From the NCBI GenBank assembly GCA_016302095.1, contig JAEDOE010000041.1, positions 1 to 8,276 on the forward strand: a stretch of DNA of 8,276 nucleotides, written 5' to 3'. The DNA is from Anaerovibrio sp. (lineage in GTDB: Bacteria; Bacillota; Negativicutes; Selenomonadales; Selenomonadaceae). This document shows, one piece after another, positions 6,610 to 8,276 of the stretch. A program made the translations under genes and the position numbers. The notes under the pieces were generated by a model. It ran no database searches. It saw only the letters and a program-made list of their open reading frames with translations, and was not told the DNA's origin. The stretch's first letter is position 1. Each line of letters starts with the position of its first letter.

Positions 6610-7029
6610 TCAAAGCTCACGGTTCAGCATATCGATGCGAATCTGATGGCGTCCCCCATCATACTCGGTCTTGACAAAATTCTCAGCCAGCTGGCAGGAC
6701 AGCACATCAGCAGTAATATTGCAGCCCATGGTAATAATCTGGGTACTGTTGTGATGGCGTGTCATGCTGGAGGTATAATCCTCATAAACAGGAGCGCATA
6801 CAATACCGTGGTTCTTGGCAGCGATATTGAAAGGAACTACGCCATAATCGTCTACCACGATACCCCTGGTAATCTCCCCCTTGTTCACCAGATCCACCAC
6901 ATTCATGGTAGCAGTGAAAATGTCCTTGTCAGACACATCCACAACCTCATAACCGGCACCGCTCAGATGCGCCTTGATAACATCCTTCAAACGGGCACCT
7001 ACCTCATTAGCAGAAATTGCAACCTTCAT
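6610..7029 (-). CDS. lacA: Galactose-6-phosphate isomerase subunit LacA
   Basis: Partner subunit of LacB in galactose-6-phosphate isomerase. The 139 residues are close to the usual length of about 141. Motifs include MKVAISANEVGARLKDVI at the N-terminus, the MTRHHNSTQIITMG block (about 89-102) and the C-terminal YDGGRHQIRIDMLNREL. In place of the catalytic cysteine loop of LacB/RpiB it has VVDDYGVVPFNIA, as is normal for LacA, which works only as part of the heteromer. The ATG at 7029 is preferred over an in-frame TTG at 7035 because GGAG sits 8 nt upstream. It is the first gene of the operon, with a leader, promoter and cre-like site upstream. Confidence 0.94.
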   Translation of the reverse strand: MKVAISANEVGARLKDVIKAHLSGAGYEVVDVSDKDIFTATMNVVDLVNKGEITRGIVVDDYGVVPFNIAAKNHGIVCAPVYEDYTSSMTRHHNSTQIITMGCNITADVLSCQLAENFVKTEYDGGRHQIRIDMLNREL

Positions 7030-7061
7030 GTCCAAATCTCCTTTGCATAATTTATTTCTCT

Positions 7062-7103
7062 ACACCGGCATTTTTGATTACCTTCATCCCGGCTTGCCGG
7101 TGT
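7062..7103 (-). promoter_or_regulatory. Leader hairpin with two competing stems upstream of lacA
   Basis: ACACCGGCA and TGCCGGTGT form a perfect 9-bp inverted repeat (7103-7095 with 7070-7062 on the minus strand) around a 24-nt loop. The 5' arm can instead fold locally, because CCGGC-AA-GCCGG (7100-7089) is itself a 5-bp hairpin, and the two folds exclude each other. The element lies between the predicted transcription start (about 7115) and the lacA ribosome binding site. The 3' side is not followed by a U run, so it is not a plain terminator. It could be an RNA switch, a protein-binding antiterminator or a DNA operator. Confidence 0.45.
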
Positions 7104-7121
7104 TTCCCTTGCTATGGTTAC

Positions 7122-7150
7122 ATTATAGGACACTATCTGCATGGTATGTT
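7122..7150 (-). promoter_or_regulatory. Predicted promoter of the lacAB-IIA-aldolase operon
   Basis: A perfect TATAAT box lies on the minus strand (complement of 7122-7127), 92 bp before the lacA ATG. The -35 region 17 nt upstream (around 7145-7150) reads AACATA, a poor match. A good -10 with a weak -35 suggests a promoter that depends on an activator. Confidence 0.55.
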
Positions 7151-7159
7151 TTCAGCCTC

Positions 7160-7173
7160 TGAAAGCATTTTCA
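7160..7173 (-). promoter_or_regulatory. cre-like palindrome upstream of the lacA promoter
   Basis: TGAAAATGCTTTCA on the minus strand matches the catabolite-responsive element consensus TGWAANCGNTNWCA at 13 of 14 positions by eye. Its centre is about 52 bp upstream of the predicted transcription start, a place where CcpA-type regulators can activate. Whether this organism has CcpA is unknown, so another LacI-family or RpiR-family protein could use the site. Confidence 0.45.
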
Positions 7174-7222
7174 TGTTGCTTTTACACCTTTTCTTTTTTA
7201 TTGCCCCGGCATTTTTCCCCAC

Positions 7223-7251
7223 AAAAAAAGAGCAGGCTGCAAACCTGCTCC
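7223..7251 (-). terminator. Strong Rho-independent terminator
   Basis: On the minus strand GAGCAGG (7250-7244) and CCTGCTC (7236-7230) form a perfect 7-bp stem with a 7-nt loop, followed by seven U (7229-7223). It lies about 180 bp beyond the flavodoxin stop codon and about 50 bp upstream of the cre-like site, insulating the lac operon. A weaker terminator sits nearer to the flavodoxin gene, so this one may also end a separate short transcript. Confidence 0.85.
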
Positions 7252-7299
7252 CCTTATATATTGCTGTCTTGTCACTTAGCCCTGCCAATCAGCACAGTC

Positions 7300-7353
7300 T
7301 TGCCTTCAAAGGCAAAACCATACTTCCATTATCCCCATGCCTAAAGGCAGGGG
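7300..7353 (-). other. Paired hairpins in a non-coding stretch; one resembles an IS200/IS605 end
   Basis: Two hairpins lie here. At 7333-7353 CCCC-A-TGCC and GGCAGGGG pair with a single bulged A around a TAAA loop. At 7300-7315 TTGCCTT and AAGGCAA pair around two bases. On the minus strand the first reads CCCCTGCCTTTAGGCATGGGG over 7353-7333, similar to hairpins I recall from ends of IS200/IS605-family and TnpB-bearing elements. No transposase or TnpB frame is present. After it, in another frame, a short open stretch ends KTVLIGRAK-stop, which may be a leftover gene end. The rest of 7174-7433 holds the two terminators described separately and no gene. Confidence 0.35.
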
Positions 7354-7377
7354 CTTTACGTCACATTCGGTAAAATA

Positions 7378-7404
7378 ACAGGGAGAACCATCAGCTCTCC
7401 CTGT
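7378..7404 (-). terminator. Hairpin terminator after the flavodoxin-like gene
   Basis: TCTCCCTGT and ACAGGGAGA (7396-7404 and 7378-7386) form a perfect 9-bp stem with a 9-nt loop, 29 bp after the stop codon. On the minus strand it is followed by UAUUUUA, a modest U tract, so termination may be partial. Confidence 0.65.
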
Positions 7405-7415
7405 CAATAGATTTT

Positions 7416-7445
7416 ATTATAATGGAAATTTTCTCAGCCCCACAA
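7416..7445 (-). promoter_or_regulatory. Candidate minus-strand promoter overlapping the 3' end of the flavodoxin-like gene
   Basis: A perfect TATAAT (complement of 7416-7421) lies 18 nt downstream of TTGTGG (complement of 7440-7445). Transcription would start near 7409 and could run to the strong terminator ending at 7223. The region is AT-rich, so the match may be chance. Confidence 0.25.
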
Positions 7446-7913
7446 TTCAAGTGCCTTTTTCGCCATACGGCTACCGTAGATACGGAAGGTCTCCACATAA
7501 TCATCCGCCTGCTCCCGGATAGCCACCGGCCCAAGATGGATAGTCAGCCCGTCCTGGCTGCCGCCGGAATACACCAGCATGCCATAGCACATGAAATGAG
7601 TCTGAATCATCTGGATGGCAGCCTCGCCACCCCCATGCACATAACGAGCCGTTGCAAAAGCACCTGCCAGCTTGCCAGCCATCTCATAGCTGCCGCACTT
7701 CTCCAGGAAGCACTTTACCGTGCCTGCCATATCTGCAAAATAGGTAGGCGTACCAAGGATTACACAGCGGCTCTCCTTTACCCACTGCTCATCTACTGCC
7801 TCAATGGACATGGCACGAGCCTCAACGCCTTCTGCACTCATGGCATCAGCAATAATCTCCGCAAAACGCTTTGTAGTTCCCGACACGGAAAAATAAAATA
7901 CAGTCGCTTTCAT
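7434..7913 (-). CDS. Flavodoxin-like / NAD(P)H-dependent oxidoreductase family protein
   Basis: Predicted FMN-binding protein of the flavodoxin/WrbA fold, 159 residues, cytosolic, with no membrane segment. The N-terminal FMN phosphate loop FSVSGTTKRFAE (about 8-19) follows a hydrophobic strand. GTPTYFADMAGTVKCFLEK (about 54-72) corresponds to the isoalloxazine-contacting loop and its helix, and GAFATARYVHGGGE to the second flavin loop. ATG 7913 is preferred over GTG 7928 because GGAG lies 9 nt before the ATG, while the GTG itself overlaps that site. The gene starts 27 bp after the thrS stop codon with no terminator between, so it is probably read with thrS or by read-through. The electron partner is unknown; quinone reduction or general flavodoxin-type transfer are both possible. 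Confidence 0.9.
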   Translation of the reverse strand: MKATVFYFSVSGTTKRFAEIIADAMSAEGVEARAMSIEAVDEQWVKESRCVILGTPTYFADMAGTVKCFLEKCGSYEMAGKLAGAFATARYVHGGGEAAIQMIQTHFMCYGMLVYSGGSQDGLTIHLGPVAIREQADDYVETFRIYGSRMAKKALELWG

Positions 7914-7940
7914 ATAACGTTTCTCCACGAACTATTTTTA

Positions 7941-8276
7941 TCAATAAGCCTCGGACTTGTCCGCAATATTCTTCTGAATATAGGCAATAAACTCATCCAC
8001 CGGCATGGTAGCAGTGTCCTTCTCCCCATGCTTGCGCATGTTGACAGTGCCACTTTCCATCTCCTGATCGCCCACTACCAGCATATAAGGAATCTTCTTC
8101 ACCTGTGCCTCACGCATCTTGTAGCCAACCTTCTCGTTGCGGTCATCTACCTCTACACGGAGCCCCAGGTCAAACATCTTCTTTTTCAGCTCAAAGGCAT
8201 AATCCATGTGCCTGTCAGTGATAGGCAGGATTTTTACCTGCACAGGTGCCAGCCAGGTCGGGAAAGCACCGGCATA
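7941..8276 (-). CDS. thrS: Threonine--tRNA ligase, C-terminal part
   Basis: Charges tRNA-Thr with threonine. Only the last 111 residues are in the window; the gene enters from the right edge in frame. They cover the end of the catalytic core ([10 protein letters not shown]) and the anticodon-binding HGTP domain: [45 protein letters not shown] and the [21 protein letters not shown] block, all typical of bacterial ThrS. The protein ends normally with a TGA. Any leader control such as a T-box would be upstream, outside the window. Confidence 0.96.
   Translation of the reverse strand, partial: YAGAFPTWLAPVQVKILPITDRHMDYAFELKKKMFDLGLRVEVDDRNEKVGYKMREAQVKKIPYMLVVGDQEMESGTVNMRKHGEKDTATMPVDEFIAYIQKNIADKSEAY

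Noticed and set aside
6013..7050. Plus-strand open frame of 345 codons crossing lacB and lacA
   Set aside because: It spans two well-supported minus-strand genes and their gap, and its product has no recognisable domain.
7017..7373. Overlapping plus-strand frames upstream of lacA
   Set aside because: They cross the lacA promoter, leader hairpin and a terminator, have no ribosome binding site and show only chance hydrophobic stretches.

Overview
The window looks like chromosomal DNA from a Gram-negative-type Firmicute, most probably a Negativicute of the Selenomonas group. That placement is inference from moderate GC content, strong AGGAGG-type ribosome binding sites and the general look of the HU, ThrS and LacAB proteins; no marker gene settles it. 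Nine protein-coding genes are supported: seven complete and two cut by the window edges. All but one are on the minus strand.

Layout, left to right. (1) Positions 1-2670, minus: a signalling pair, a PAS-GGDEF diguanylate cyclase followed 46 bp downstream by a Cache-domain methyl-accepting chemotaxis protein whose C-terminus lies outside the window. (2) Positions 2806-3203, minus: the nucleoid protein HU, with its own promoter and a directional terminator. (3) Positions 3367-4176, plus: an RpiR/MurR-type regulator (HTH plus SIS domain), divergent from HU. (4) Positions 4177-4760: a 584-bp gene-free stretch between convergent genes. It holds two long imperfect palindromes (about 169 and 155 bp) that share conserved internal blocks but have unrelated, internally compensated stems, flanked by short tandem repeats of 5 bp and 7 bp. 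(5) Positions 4761-7173, minus: a sugar-phosphate operon lacA-lacB-lactose/cellobiose-type PTS IIA-class II ketose-bisphosphate aldolase. Upstream of it are a leader hairpin, a TATAAT box and a cre-like palindrome. (6) Positions 7174-7433: a non-coding stretch with two minus-strand terminators, and between them an IS200/IS605-like hairpin and a possible small RNA. (7) Positions 7434-8276, minus: a flavodoxin-like protein directly downstream of the 3' end of thrS.

The lac-type genes make a coherent but incomplete pathway. LacAB would turn galactose 6-phosphate into tagatose 6-phosphate, and the aldolase would cleave tagatose 1,6-bisphosphate. The LacC-type kinase and the PTS IIB and IIC components are absent here. 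The RpiR-type regulator, whose SIS domain would sense a sugar phosphate, is a plausible but unproven controller of this operon.

The most unusual signal is the pair of related palindromic elements at 4206-4374 and 4520-4674. I cannot assign them to a described family from the sequence alone.
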